The notes beneath the pieces are model-generated. The model did not search any database, was not told where the DNA came from, and saw nothing but the letters and a program-made list of their open reading frames with translations. A stretch of 64,000 nt of DNA, taken from positions 6,319,205 through 6,383,204 of the forward strand of contig NC_087378.1 in assembly GCF_963675165.1 (NCBI RefSeq). The letters are read 5' to 3'. This stretch comes from Halichondria panicea (lineage: Eukaryota > Porifera > Demospongiae > Suberitida > Halichondriidae). This document shows positions 10,901-23,253 of the stretch, in pieces; position 1 is the first letter of the stretch, and each line of letters opens with the position of its first letter. The translations under genes and the position numbers were made by a program.

Positions 10901-13900
10901 AAGCTACGTTGCTTGAAATCGGTATTGTCTGCATGGATATAATTATTAGAACAAGAAATTGAAGCACTAGAGTGTCTGCTGTATTAGAACATGGCCCAGA
11001 AAAGCGTCCGTAGAAGAAATACGGTACTCTTTGCCACATTTGTAGCAGCAATTAATTTAAGTTAGATGCAAGTTGTGGCTGGTACTTGAAGAGTTAACAT
11101 TTTATGCCTCGGTGCACATGCGCAAGCGAGGTACATGTACGGTAGTGTGTGTCTGTGTAGATTGCTGTAGCTCCTCAATGAACTAAGAGCTTCTATAAAT
11201 AATATTATAGGCTTCAAGTCACATTTTCTTGTTCATTCGAGTTCTGGCTAGTTTTGATTACTTTGAAGGCCGTTGCAGTCTCTCCAGACTCCTGCGTAGC
11301 AAAATCTGTTGAATAACTTCACCATTATACTTAGCAACTAGCTCTGCACTAGAACAGTAGCTATAGAACGATGTGAGCTGTAAAGATGCACTGTTTCATG
11401 AGAACATGCAGCAAGCCATTAATTATAGACTTTCAACTCATGGTGTATCATTTCCCACTTTTTTGCTCCATTTCTGCACGCAACAAAAGTGTTATCTTCA
11501 TGCATAGCATTCCACCAAGGCATCAGCACCCGCGGTGTTTCATATGTTATGGTATGTACACACCCGGGCATATGGTAGCCCTCACACTATTTATGCACTG
11601 GAATTTGTACAGAGAAACAGTGCAATTATATTTGCACAGGGGGTTCGTTTTCGAATTAACGACCGCAACTGAACATGTATTAAAACTACAGAGAACTGAA
11701 TCGTAACGATTAGAAATCAATAGTATGGTTACTCGTGTAATAATTAAGGTATTAATAGCATAACAAGCACTGGCAAGAGCACTCGGCTTCACCTCGTGCA
11801 ATTAGAAGCCTTGCCATTGCTTGTTATATACTCGTGCTATTAACCCCATATTGCACTCTTAACCATACATAAACTAATGAAGTGTGTGCAACAGCTAGAC
11901 CTAGATTCCGGAGGGCCAGTTGAGTTGATTTGCTACTGCCAACTTTCTCATCTTTTTCCAGCCTTGTATATAAGTTCTGCAGTATTACCATAATTGGATT
12001 AGAGAAGTTGGTACATTTGTAGCCAGCTTGATAGTACCTACAGAATAAAGAAATATGTTATTGCTAACTCAGCAAATTCCACCCGGTAGAACTATATACA
12101 TAATTACTGTGCGTTTATGAGTCGCTACCGCTTAGTTCGCGTTTTTCTTGCTCCGTGCAACGGGAACTTTTATTTGAGGGCTACTGTACCTGTATATATC
12201 TATCATAATATAGATCTACGACATTGTACTTTCATACAATTGTGTGATTTTATAAGTACCCAACCCGGAACACTAATTACTCTTTTTGGATATGGTAGCT
12301 ACATGTATCTAATCATCTATTTTTTTTTTACAGATGCTGTTGCACAATCCAGAAATGATACAGACGTTCACGCACATCATTTTGGACGAAATTCACGAGA
12401 GAAGTATTTCGACCGAATTTACTCTCTTGGTTATCAGAAAGTTTGCTGTTGAATACCCCGAGATGAAGATACTCCTCATGTCTGCTACACTTCAGGGACC
12501 ACTCTTTGTGAGCTATTTCGATCAAGTACTCCCTCACACAGTTATAGCAAAGCCATACTTTGTCGGTGCCACTCGTTTCAAAGTCGAGACGTATTTTTTG
12601 GACAATATCACTCAGCTCACAGACAAGATGACTGTCTGGCATGACAAACAGCTGCAAGCCGCGTCTAATCTCCATACTCTAATTTCAAGCATGCCTAAGA
12701 AGAGTGCATACGATTTGAGGAAGACCAGGCCAGCTGTCACTGAGCTAGCTTTAAGTGTGTGCACTATGTTGGTTGTTAATCAGGGCAACAAAGGAGAAAG
12801 CATCCTAATTTTCTTGCCAGGGATTGGAGAGATATTGTCATATCGAGATCGCCTCCTGCACGAGTTACAGGACCGTGACATTGGACACTACTACTCTTGC
12901 TTCGTCTTACATTCACAGGTGCCGTTGGAGGAACAGACGGAAGTCTTTAGCGATCCACCCCCCAATAAAGTCCACATTATCTTGGCCACTAACATTGCCG
13001 AGAGTTCTCTCACCCTACCAAAGTTACGTCTGGTCATCAACTTTGGTCTCTATCGGCAACTTCAATACGATAGTACGCGAGGGCTGTCTTGTCTGAGAAA
13101 GCTATGGTGTTCTCAAGCAGCATGTGCTCAGCGAACCGGAAGAGCAGGGCGTGTCTTTGATGGTGCGATTGTCCATCTCTTCACCTTACGTTTTTTTCAA
13201 ATTGTTTTACCCGAGTACACCCCTCCAGAGATTGTAACTGCCCCCCTCTCCAAGTTAGTGCTTCAGGCAAAATCCATTGCAACCAAACTAGGCATGTCGA
13301 CTCCCTCCGAAGTGCTCAGTCAAGCGCTCGAGCCTCCTTCTCTAGAACAAATGGAGACAGCGCTCCAAGATTTAGCGAACCTCGGAGCAATAGTCAGTCA
13401 CCCACAAAAGAGACTGGAAGAAACAGCCAGCATGACAGTTCTCGGAGACTTTTGTCTCTCTCTCCCCATGGATGTTGACCTTTGTCGCCTTGTCCTCTAC
13501 GGGATTTATTTCGGTGTATCTACGGAAGCGATTGTCATAGCTGCTGAATTATCTCAAACGGTGGATGTGTTTACTCTCCCCACAAGATGCATTATTACTG
13601 ATAAGGATGAATTTCGTGCTGCCATGGCGAGGAGTCTCGACACGAGAATAAAGTACGATGGTGGGCACTTCAGCGATCACCTGATGGTGTGTCAAATGTT
13701 TCGAGATTGGATTGATTGTCGCAACTCGAATGCCCAGCGTTCATACCCTTTTTCTAAGTATGTGCTTGTCCGCAATTTCTGTAAGGGTCGTGCCGTACGA
13801 TGTACACGTTTGTTCCTGCTGGAGACGTCTGTGGCACACATTGCGTCTCGTTTGTTGGCATGTGTTCCCATGGAGTCGAAGATCTACGAGAGCATAGAAG

Positions 13901-16900
13901 CATTATCAACTCTGAACAGATACATTGAGCTCAGTGACTATATCCAACTGGAAATTCAATTTTGCAGTGACCCTGTTCTTGTGAAGTGTCTGTTAACTGC
14001 TTCCTTCTCACACCAAATGATTTTGGGACGACCTGAAAATATTAGTCATTTCCCCCTTGTGCAAAAAGATGCCAAAGCCGAGATCAAATTCATGGAAGAA
14101 TGTGAAGTAGATCCTGCAAACTGTGTTGTGATGAGAAATTTGCCTCAGATCAATTCACAAGACCTCCATAAACTAATAGACTGGCTGCTTCCCAGAACTC
14201 ATTATGAGACTGAGATCAAAGATCGCAAAACAGCTTTTATCAACTTTCCTGTGCTTGAACCATGTGACTGTTGCCGGGAGACATCTCAAGAACAAGCAAC
14301 ACAACCACAATCATGTGTTAATTGTAACTTGCCCGACAATTGGAAAGCCTTTGTACAAGAGAAGAGCGTCTTTTCTCGTAAGGTGCCTCGAGATTTTTAC
14401 ACTCTCTGGCAATTTGGTGAGAGACAGAATTCTTGGAATGTGGATACTATCAGTGCTTCTTTTTCAAGAGTGGAGCACCCCTTGTCAATGAATTGGGAGA
14501 ATCTAAGTCCGAGAAGAGAGATGGTCGGCATCATGTCCTATCGAAATCCATCAGCATTCGCATGTGATTTCAACCATAAGGAAATACCATACCTGGCAGT
14601 AGTGACATCATTGCAAGGAGGGGAACACGCAACTTTCATCCATGCCCGCAAGATGACTATCCTACCTAGTATTGAGACAAGCCCAGTTGCTCTGTTGTGT
14701 GCTCTTGGATTTCAGCCCCTCCGTTCTGACATAGAACTGCAAGTAGAGAGAGAAACGTCTACCATCACCGGGCTCAAGTTTAACTCCCAACGGATACTCT
14801 TTGGTGCCCATCAAGCATTGACAGTGCAAGATATAATCAGGTTAAACGTTCTACGTAAGGCTGTCTCAGAAGCGCTTACTTGCACTAATTCTTCAGGCGT
14901 ACTCCCCACCACACAGATAAATAAGATTTCATGTCTACTTAAATCTGTGATATCTCGACATCCGTTGCCTGTTGATTCTTCTGCTCAGTGCCAATCCCCA
15001 CGACCCATAGGCCCAAGTGTTGCCTGGGAACGACAGCAGCTGGAAGATTGGACCATTGACAGTGACTGTGACTCTGAATTCGATTGCGACTTAACAGAAA
15101 TGCCTGATGCGGAAGTTGACCTCTCTTGTTTCAAGTTCTACCCAGATCTCAGCTGTAGTTTGCTTGACTCTGTGACCTATAGCGAGACTGAAGCACAGAA
15201 TGTGATGATCGAAGGAAACCTAACTCGAAGCATCTTGCCAACTGTTGTTAACGACGCTCATTGTTCTAATTTGTCCCCTTTGGCCGAGCCTTTTGTTCCC
15301 GTAAGTTACAGTTCTGGTACCAGCGATGACCTTGCATTGAGCATGCCTCCAGAGCTGCCCTTAGGCCCTGTACCAAGCATACCTCCAGGACTGTCCTCAG
15401 GCCCTGTACCAAGCATACCCCCAGGACTGTCCTCAGGCCCTGTACTTAGCATACCTCCAGGGCTGCCCTCAGGCAACAATGTCTACTTTCCACAATCGGC
15501 CTATGTGTATCTTACCATGCAAGGACTGAATTTGGATCTACCAATGACTGTGACTGCAGGTGAAGCAGCACGGTACTTCGAGTTTGTGTCCGTTCAATTA
15601 TTCAAACATTGGTCTTTAATTTCACAACTGACACGGAGTACCCATGGATCACTGCCTTCACACGGATCACTGCCCTCGCAGGCTTCACACGGATCACCAT
15701 CGTCCAATGGGTCACCAGAATCACAAGGATCTGACAAATCACAAGGATCACCACCGTCACAAGGCTTACATTCATTACCTTGGATGCAACGCTTTCGCCC
15801 TCCAGAATCACAAGAGTCTGACCAATCACAAGGATCACCACCGTCACAAGGCTTACATTCGTTACCTTGGATGCAACGCTTTCGTCCTCCAGAATCACAA
15901 GGGTCTCACCAATCACCAGGATCACCACCGTCACAAGGCTTACATTCGTTGCAAAGTTTCCAAGGCACACAACCCTCTTTGGCATCACACAGGTCACCAA
16001 CCTCAAATATGCCTCACTCAGGAGCACGGTGGTGTTACGGGCCCCACCTATCGCCACCACAGCAACAAAGGCCGCTGAGCCCCTCAAAAAACTGTGGTCG
16101 TAGACCACTTCTGCATCCTCCCTCCCAACCATACAGCCGATATCTCAGGTACTGTGAAGAAATGCTCAGGTATCACCCAAGAGCCGGGTCATTCCCCATG
16201 GAAACAGGCCAACGCCCTAGATACAGGAACTTTGAGAAGTCCAATCGTTATTACCCAGGTCAACAAATGGGATACCCACGACAAGCTTCATACGCTTGGA
16301 GACCCGAGTTCAGAGGCATGAGACAAGGGTACCAACAACACCAACTACCTTCGAAGCAAATGAGCTATCCACAATTCGCAACTACACACCGGAGGCATTA
16401 TAGCGATCCACTACTGTCTCAAGAGACCCATCCAGAGACTCCACAAGAGGCACACCCTCACACTCTACTGGAAGAACCAGAGCCACATTCTCACACTCTA
16501 CTGGAAGAGTCGGAGCCCTCACAAGAGGCACACCCTCACACTTTACTGGAAGAGTCGGAGCCCTCACAAGAGGCACACCCTCACACTCCACTGGAAGAAT
16601 CGGAGCCCCTACAAGAGGCACACCCTCACACTCTACTGGAAGAGTCAGAGCCCTCACAAGAGGCACACCCTCACACTCTACTGGAAGAGTCGGAGCCCTC
16701 ACAAGAGGCACACCCTTACACTCTACTGGAAGAGTCGGAGCCCTCACAAGAGGCACACCCTCACACTCCACTGGAACAGTCGGAGCCCTCACAAGAGGCA
16801 CACCCTCACACTCCACTGGAACAGTCGGAGCCCTCACAAGAGGCACACCCTCACACTCCACTGGAAGAATCGGAGCCCTCACAGGAGGCACACCCTCACA

Positions 16901-19900
16901 CTCCACTGGAAGAGTCGGAGCCCTCACAAGAGGCACACCCTCACACTCCACTGGAAGAGTCGGAGCCCTCACAAGAGGCACACCCTCACACTCCACTGGA
17001 AGAGTCGGAGCCCTCACAAGAGGCACACCCTTACACTCCACTGGAACAGTCGGAGCCCTCACAAGAGTCACACCCTCACACTCCACTGGAACAGTCGGAG
17101 CCCTCACAAGAGGCACACCCTCACACGCCACTGGAACAGTCGGAGCCCTCACAAGAGGCACACCCTCACACTCCACTGGAACAGTCGGAGCCCTCACAAG
17201 AGGCACACCCTCACACTCCACTGGAACAGTCGGAGCCCTCACAAGAGGCACACCCTCACACTCCACTGGAACAGTCGGAGCCCTCACAAGAGGCACACCC
17301 TCACACTCAACTGGAAGAGTCGGAGCCCTCACAAGAGGCACACCCTCACACTCTATGGGAGCAGTCGGAGTCCTCACAAGAGTCACACCCTCACACTCTA
17401 CTGGAAGAGTCGGAGCCCTCACAAGAGGCACAACCTCACACTCTACTGGAGTCCTTACAAGAGGCACACCCTCACACTCCACTGGAAGAGTTGGAGCCCT
17501 CACAAGAGGCACACTCTCACACTTTACTGGAAGAGTCAGAGTCCTCACAAGAGGCACACCCTCACACTCCACTGGAAGAGTCGGAACACCCTCACACTCT
17601 ACTGGGAGAGTTGGAGCCCTCACAAGAGGCACACCCCCACCCTCTACAAGACTCCGAGCCCTTACAAGAGGCACACCATCACACTCTATTGAAGTCAGAG
17701 CCATCACAAGAATCGCAAGAGGCATCCCATCACATTCTTGATGCTAGCACCTTGGTGACACCTGATTCTGGAGAGATTGCTTCACAAGAGTCACACGTAT
17801 CACAAGAAGGCCTTGTTCTCTTAGAGCCAGAGACTCAACATTTAAGCAATTCTCCCGTTGAGTCCACCCTCACTCCTATGAAAGAGACACCTGATGGCTA
17901 CTGGAAAACCATGGAACAATCTTATCCCGAAGAAACAGCTGCTGCCAAAAAACGCAGAAAGAAAAAAGAAAGAAAGATTGCTGCTAGAAGTGGGCGGAAA
18001 TCAAAGGAGTTTGAGCAATCTCCACCCCAAGTACCACCCCCCAGGATCTTCCCAAATACGGTGCTTAGGTTTGAGTCCCCCAGGGTATGTACGCACCCGC
18101 CATCTAGTGGAGTGGTCCCATCATCAATTCGAGCACAAAATGCTTCAAGAATGCTGTTACCCCGCCGGCCTGTTCAGTGCGCTCGGTACAACACTCCCCC
18201 GATCTACCAAAACCTTGTTCCCCCTCTCCCCATGCCTCTAGGCGGGGGGGCAATCACGGAGTCGTCACATTTGCCCGAGGCTTTTGTTTATCTGTCGTGG
18301 AAAGGACAAGTACAACCTGCTCCAAGTCAAGCAAGGAGAGTCAAACTTCCTTCTACGACTTTTCCAGAGTTTTATTACGGTATCACGAATAAGATGCTGG
18401 TGGGATATTTTGCTCCTGTTCTCTACTGGTTCTACGAGAAAGCTGCAATTAATATCCTTTGCTCCTACTTTTATTATCGTTTTTTGGAGAGCTGTAGTGT
18501 GGCAGTTAATATGTGGGCTCCTCTCGATCCACGGTTCTTTTCTGAGAGAAACCACCATATATTTAGAGTGTTTTCTGATGACAGCGCCAAAAAATGGGTT
18601 TCTCTGACTCTTGAAGGAATGGAAAAATGCACCAAGATTCTGAAGTCCTGTAAAATTCAACCTGCATGTGCTACGAAGGAGGAAGCTGCAGTTACAAGTA
18701 GCTTGTCCGGCTCACGTGACTTGCCTACTGTTACAAGTGAGAAACACACCTCTATGTGTGAGAATTCCGCTCAGCAAGATGGAGAGCAGCAAAAGAGCGG
18801 TGAAGCTAACTCTTCACAGTCCTCCCCTCTCAGAAGAATAAGTGATGACTCCCTAGCGTATATCGAGCACAAAGAACTGTGTGTGGGTAATTCAGCACAC
18901 TGTGAAGATCTCAGTGGAGAAGTTGAAACTGCTAATGCTAAAAATTGGCAGGCTACAACTGAGAGAAAAGTGATAGCACAATTTGTAGCTGAGCTTCTTA
19001 AAAATGCTGTGCAAGTCGCTACGGCTGACTCCAAAGCAATTGGAGAGTTCGTTGTACCAAACGAGCCAACACTTCATGACGGCTTATCTGCTCACCACAT
19101 CGACACGATAGTGCCAAATATTGATGATCAGAATGAGAGCAGCTTGGAAGTATTGCTAGACGAAACGCTGATTACTGAAGGCACTCAAAATATCGAGACT
19201 AAAACCTCCGATATTGAGCTAGATGAACATCACGAAGAGCTCGGTGAAGAATTTGCAACTGCTAATGCTGAAAATGGGCAGGAGAACGATGTGATAGCAC
19301 ATCTTGTAGCTGAGCTTCTTAAAAATGCTGTGCAAGCCGCTACGATTGACTTCGAAGCAATTGGAGAGTTTGAAGTACCAAACGAGCAAACACTTAGTGA
19401 CGGCTCATCTACTCACCACATCAACACAATTGTTACACCCGTACCAAATATTGATGATCAGCAGAGAGAGCAGGACACTCAACGTCACCACCGACTACAG
19501 TTGCAAGAGAAAGATCGAGAATTTGTTACACAAACTAGAGAATTGACCGAGGCCAATCAGAGTGAGAGCAGCTCGGAAATGTTGCTAGACGAGACACTGA
19601 TCACCCAAGGCACTCAAAATATCGACACTGAATCATCCGATCTCGAGCTAGTTGAAGGAGACGTTGTACAAGCACACGGTGAAGATCTTGAAAAAGAAGT
19701 TGGTGAAGAAGTTGCAACTCCTAATACTGAAAATGGGCATGCTACAACTAATATCGATGTTATAGTACAATATTTAGCTGAACTTTTTATAAGTTCTATG
19801 AAAGTTACTGAAGCAGCTATGGCTGTCTCTGAAGAGTCCGTAGTATCAGACAAGCCAACACTCCATGACGACCACATCAACACGGTCGTCAACACGGTCG

Positions 19901-22900
19901 TACCAAATATTGATGATCAGAATGAAAGCAGCTTGGAAGTATTGCTAGACGAAACGCTGAATACTGAAGGCACTCAAAATATGATCCAAAATGAATCATC
20001 CAATATTGAACTAGATGAAGAAGACATTATACACCTAAGGCTCACTGCACTTCTTGATGATGACGAAGGAAATGCAACTATTGTTGAACTTGAGAGTGAG
20101 ACTCTTGTCGAATCGTCTGTTCCTCGTGCAGTTGCTCATACAGACACTACAGATGTTGACTCTCAAAGTCATACTACTGACAGTGACTGTGCCAATTATG
20201 AGCTGGATGGACAAACTGAAACTCTTCTTGTGTCCGAGGATGAGGATTCAACTGAGCCACTGGAACTCATCACTGAAGACTCCCAGAGTGATCAAACTGA
20301 GTGCTCAGATTATGAGCTGGATGGACAAGATGAGACTCTTGTTGTGCCCGAGGGTGAGGATTCAACTGATTTCTTCACTGAAGACTCCCAGAGTGATCGA
20401 ACTGAGTGCTCAGACTATGAGCTAGATGGACAAGATGAGACTCTTATTGTGCTCGAGGGTGAGGATTCAACTGATCCACTGGAAACCGCTCCTACTAACT
20501 CTATTAATTTCACTGAAGACTCCCAGAGTGATCAAACTGAGTGCTCAGAGCTGGATGGACAAGATGAGACTTTTGTTGTGCCCGAGGGTGAGGATCCTAC
20601 TAACTCTACTAATGATGAACTCATCACTGAAGACTCCCAGAATGATCGAACTGAGTGCTCAGATTATGAGCTGGATGGACAAGATGAGACTCTTGTTGTA
20701 CCCGAGGGTGAGGATTCAACTGATTTCTTCACTGAAGACTCCCAGAGTGATCGAACTGAGTGCTTAGACTATGAGCTAGATGAACAAGATGGGACTCTTG
20801 TTGTGCCCGAGGGTGAGGATTTAACTGAGCCACTGGAAACCGCTTCTACTAATAATAAAATCATCACTGAAGACTCCCAGAGTGATCGAACTGAGTGCTC
20901 AGATCATGAACTGGATGGACAAGATGAGACTCTTGTTATGCCCGAGGGTGAGGATTCAACTGATTTCTTCACTGAAGACTCCCATAGTGATCGAACTGGG
21001 TGCTCAGACTATGAGCTAGATGGACAAGATGAGACTCTTGTTGTGCCCGAGGGTGAGGATTTAACTGAGCCACTGGAAACCGCTACTAACTCTAATAATG
21101 ATGAACTCTTCACTGAAGACTCACTGAGTGATCAAACTGAGTGCTCAGATTATGAGCTGCTTGTTATGCCCGAGAATGAGGAATCAATTGAGCCAGTGGA
21201 AATTAACTCTGCAAGTGATGAACTCTTCACTGAAGATGTCCAGAGTGTTTTAAGTGAGTACTCAGATTGTGAAGAAGAGAAAGAAGGTGGGAATACCGTA
21301 GTACCCGAAAATGATATGGTTGTTGAGGTAATTGAAACTTCTTCTTCTGACACTACCAATGACAAAGTAAGCATTACAGAAAGCAGTTCTTGTGTCGATA
21401 CAGACAGTGAACTTTCCGATTGCAAACTGGATGAGACTGTTATTATGCTCGATTTGGAATTGACTGAACCTGAACCTGTGTTAACTTTGTGTTCGGACAC
21501 TGGTGATTCTGCTGTATTAGTGGCTAGCAGTCTAGAAACTACTCCACTCATTAGCACAGGAAGTCCCGTGTTAGTAGGGGAGGAGCTTGTTACTGGTGCA
21601 AGCTTGCTGAGTGTTGAAGAGGCAGTAAAATACCTCAATCCTGTTTTTGAGGAATCATCTGTAGCCGAGAACCCTGTGCACCAAGACAGTGCTACAGGCA
21701 TTCAAGAATCGTCCAATGAGAATGTGATCGAAGATACATCTGTAAGAGCTATGGAAACCAATGATAAGCTCACGGCTGATACTGCTCAAAACACAGACGA
21801 TGAACGTTTTGATCATGAACTAGATGGAGAAGATGTTATGCCCGAGGGTGAAAAGGAGTTTATTATCTCTCACTCCCCAGCAAGTGCTGACTTGGCTGGC
21901 ATTATATTGGCAGCTGGTTGTACGGACACTACTGTAGTTAAAGAATGTGAAACAATCGATTATAGAGGTGGTGATCACCAAGAGAGTACCGATGTTGACC
22001 CTCAGGAGCCCAACGAAGTTTACCCTACTGTCACCTCGAATGAGGAGCTGGTGGGGGTTGCAAATAAACCACTTGTTGATCGCCAGCCTGTTAAAGCAAC
22101 GGCTACTAGTAGCCCCAGCAAATGTGATGGTACAGCTAGTCTCTTCAAATCGGCTATTGGTGACATAGTATACCAGAAGAGTGCACAGAGTGTGCAACCT
22201 ACTCACAGAGCAGAAACTAGTCCTAACAAGGCAACTGCTAAACGACATTTTATATTACCTCATCTATTAGAGCAAGATTTTCCTGATTCCAATATCGAAG
22301 AGTCTGATTCCCACGTCACTCAGATGACTAGTACCTGTAGTTCTGCTCTTGCTATTTCTCAGAGCTCAAGTCCTGATACTTCTTCTGTTTTCAACTCAGC
22401 GGCTTCAATTGACCTTGAATCTCAATTCGATGAACACTGCTGGATTGAAGATGATAATGCTCTTTCGTTTGCCTCTTCCCAAGAGCAAGTTGACGTCCTG
22501 GCCCCACCAGTGTTGTGCAATCCACCTGCTGTAATAGATGATCGTCATGGGAGCGTATTAGTGGTGAGCAAGAGACCAAATAGTCAACAGGAAAGAAAGA
22601 AGCAATTCAGAAGCGAGAAAGGGGAAAGTTCAAGCAGTCGAATGGAAAAGAGCAAACAAAGTGAGAGAAGCCAGAGCAAGAAGCAGGAAGGCAAGCCTCG
22701 GTGGTATTCACCTAGTATGTCGCAATGGGAAACACTGGATATGTTGCCACATCAACAAGAGGACACTGCGTGTAAGACTGAAGTAACTGCACCATCTGAA
22801 GCCTGTTCTCAAACCAAGAAAGAACAGAGAAAAACGACATCTGCTAGAGTAGCTATGGATGGCAAGAAATCGAAGAAACCAGACAACCAACCAGTTGTGG

Positions 22901-23253
22901 TGGACCCTACCGGTGTGGGCACAATACCACATTTCGTTTCCTTTGCTGAGAATGCAGTGCTGTCTTCTATTGACGGCGTGAAAACATTCCATGCTATTTG
23001 TTATACGTACAAGAGGAAGTATCGATTGCATCGTCATCGTAATGTCAGGTTTGAAATTGAGGATATTGTTGGGAAATCAGAAGCGTTCTCAGTTGTTTTA
23101 AGGAAAGACAGGAACCCAAGCCTAGTTCAAGTTGACTGCAATGTTGATATAGTTCCTGCTAAATCTAAGCGGGCTGAGCAGGATAGATACCGTGGCAGAG
23201 GGCGGGGTGGAAAGAGGTGTGGTTCCAGGCAGGAGAAGAGGCACAAGTCTTGA
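7913..23253 (+). CDS. Giant PIN-like/DExH-box RNA helicase with coding tandem repeats, 4546 aa, 2 coding exons
   Basis: Coding exons 7913-10633 and 12334-23253; the splice (CAG|GTGAAT ... TTTACAG|ATG) keeps frame and falls between helicase motifs Ia and II. ATG 7913 is chosen; the open frame begins earlier only at a TTG. Residues 1-280 resemble the XPG/FEN1-like PIN domain of the FAM120/Asteroid proteins (VEPVFFIPPPPG; CGVLTNNVDLLVV; LPDLVFLCEN), but the catalytic acids look lost. Helicase: GETGCGKS (about 825-832), TQPRRVAA, DEIH (925-928), SAT (957-959), ATNIAESSLTLP, QRTGRAGR (about 1172), then HA2 and OB-like regions. About 1490-1560 has an RRM-like strand pattern (CVVMRNLP...KTAFINFP) followed by CDCC...CVNC. 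The next 2500 residues are mostly repeats (15.3-21.2 kb). The tail contains RYRGRGRGGKR. A 3'-5' RNA helicase role is likely; the closest known relative is unclear. Confidence 0.85.
10700..11027. repeat. Dispersed repeat family C, copy 1
   Basis: It matches 32988-33358 along its length: shared blocks include GAAATTGTC(C/T)GGGTA, AGCTGCATGCGAGCTAG and a GTGTCCGT/GTGTCTG-type end. One end carries the ACCGTA motif in inverted form (AATACGGTA at 11019-11027). It is non-coding and MITE-like. Confidence 0.6.
11103..11545. mobile_element. Dispersed repeat family A, copy 1 (MITE-like)
   Basis: It starts TATGCCTCGGTGCACATG and ends CCAAGGCATCAGCACCCGCGG. ATGCCTCGGTG at the start and the CACC(A/G)AGGCAT type at the end form terminal inverted repeats. 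Other copies are at 25750-26316, 38706-39060 and 42184-42390, with fragments at 32949, 44513 and 51166. No coding capacity; probably non-autonomous. Confidence 0.65.
15345..15474 (+). repeat. 45-bp coding repeat (proline/glycine-rich), about three copies
   Basis: Within the giant helicase gene, this encodes about three units of the type IPPGLSSGPVPS. It is the first repeat after the conserved helicase part. Confidence 0.8.
15717..15960 (+). repeat. 87-bp coding repeat, three copies
   Basis: Three 29-residue units of the type SQGSPPSQGLHSLPWMQRF follow each other in frame in the giant helicase gene; the third is truncated after SQGLHSL. The DNA copies are nearly identical, so the expansion is recent or homogenised. 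Confidence 0.85.
16441..17700 (+). repeat. 45-bp coding minisatellite, about 29 copies
   Basis: It encodes the 15-residue unit SQEAHPHTPLEESEP with small changes (EQ/EE, PL/LL, HPY/HPH); a few units are shorter. It spans about residues 2277-2700 of the giant protein. Copies in the middle are nearly identical at DNA level and degenerate ones lie toward the 3' end, a pattern expected for unequal exchange. The unit is acidic and His/Pro-rich, and so probably disordered. Confidence 0.95.
18860..20010 (+). repeat. Long diverged coding repeats (about 330 bp), three to four copies
   Basis: Units share VAELLKNAVQ, (V/A)PNIDDQNESSLEVLLDET and a TQNI(E/D)T...(D/N)(I/L)EL end. Copies are clearly diverged, unlike the 45-bp array upstream. 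VAELLKNAVQ may form a short amphipathic helix; the rest is acidic. Confidence 0.8.
20240..21240 (+). repeat. Acidic coding repeats, about 9-10 units of 96-130 bp
   Basis: Each unit contains TEDSQSD(Q/R)TECSDYELDG followed by QDET(L/F)(V/I)VPEGED and a spacer of varying length. It encodes a strongly negative, Ser/Thr-rich segment with many potential casein-kinase-2 type sites. It lies before the last ~650 residues of the giant helicase. Confidence 0.9.

Larger units (their letters stand above)
10634..12333 (+). other. Single coding-region intron of the giant helicase gene, filled with repeats
   Basis: This 1.7-kb intron holds a copy of dispersed family C (about 10700-11027, TTACCGGACA... to ...AATACGGTA) and a copy of family A (11103-11545). 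The rest, 11546-12320, is AT-rich and I see nothing coding in it. The intron ends with a long T-tract before the acceptor at 12333. Confidence 0.7.

Noticed and set aside
16441-17700. CRISPR-like array
   Set aside because: Repeats are contiguous without unique spacers, are coding, and the genome is eukaryotic.
16382-17725. 447-codon open frame on the minus strand (VPLVRAPTLPVECEG repeats)
   Set aside because: It is the reverse shadow of the 45-bp coding array. The unit length is a multiple of three and has no stop in this frame, so the antisense is open by construction; no promoter or splice context.
12334-23253. Second helicase exon as a separate gene starting at ATG 12334
   Set aside because: The ATG directly follows a TTTACAG acceptor and the frame continues helicase motifs from 10633; a gene starting there would lack Walker A.
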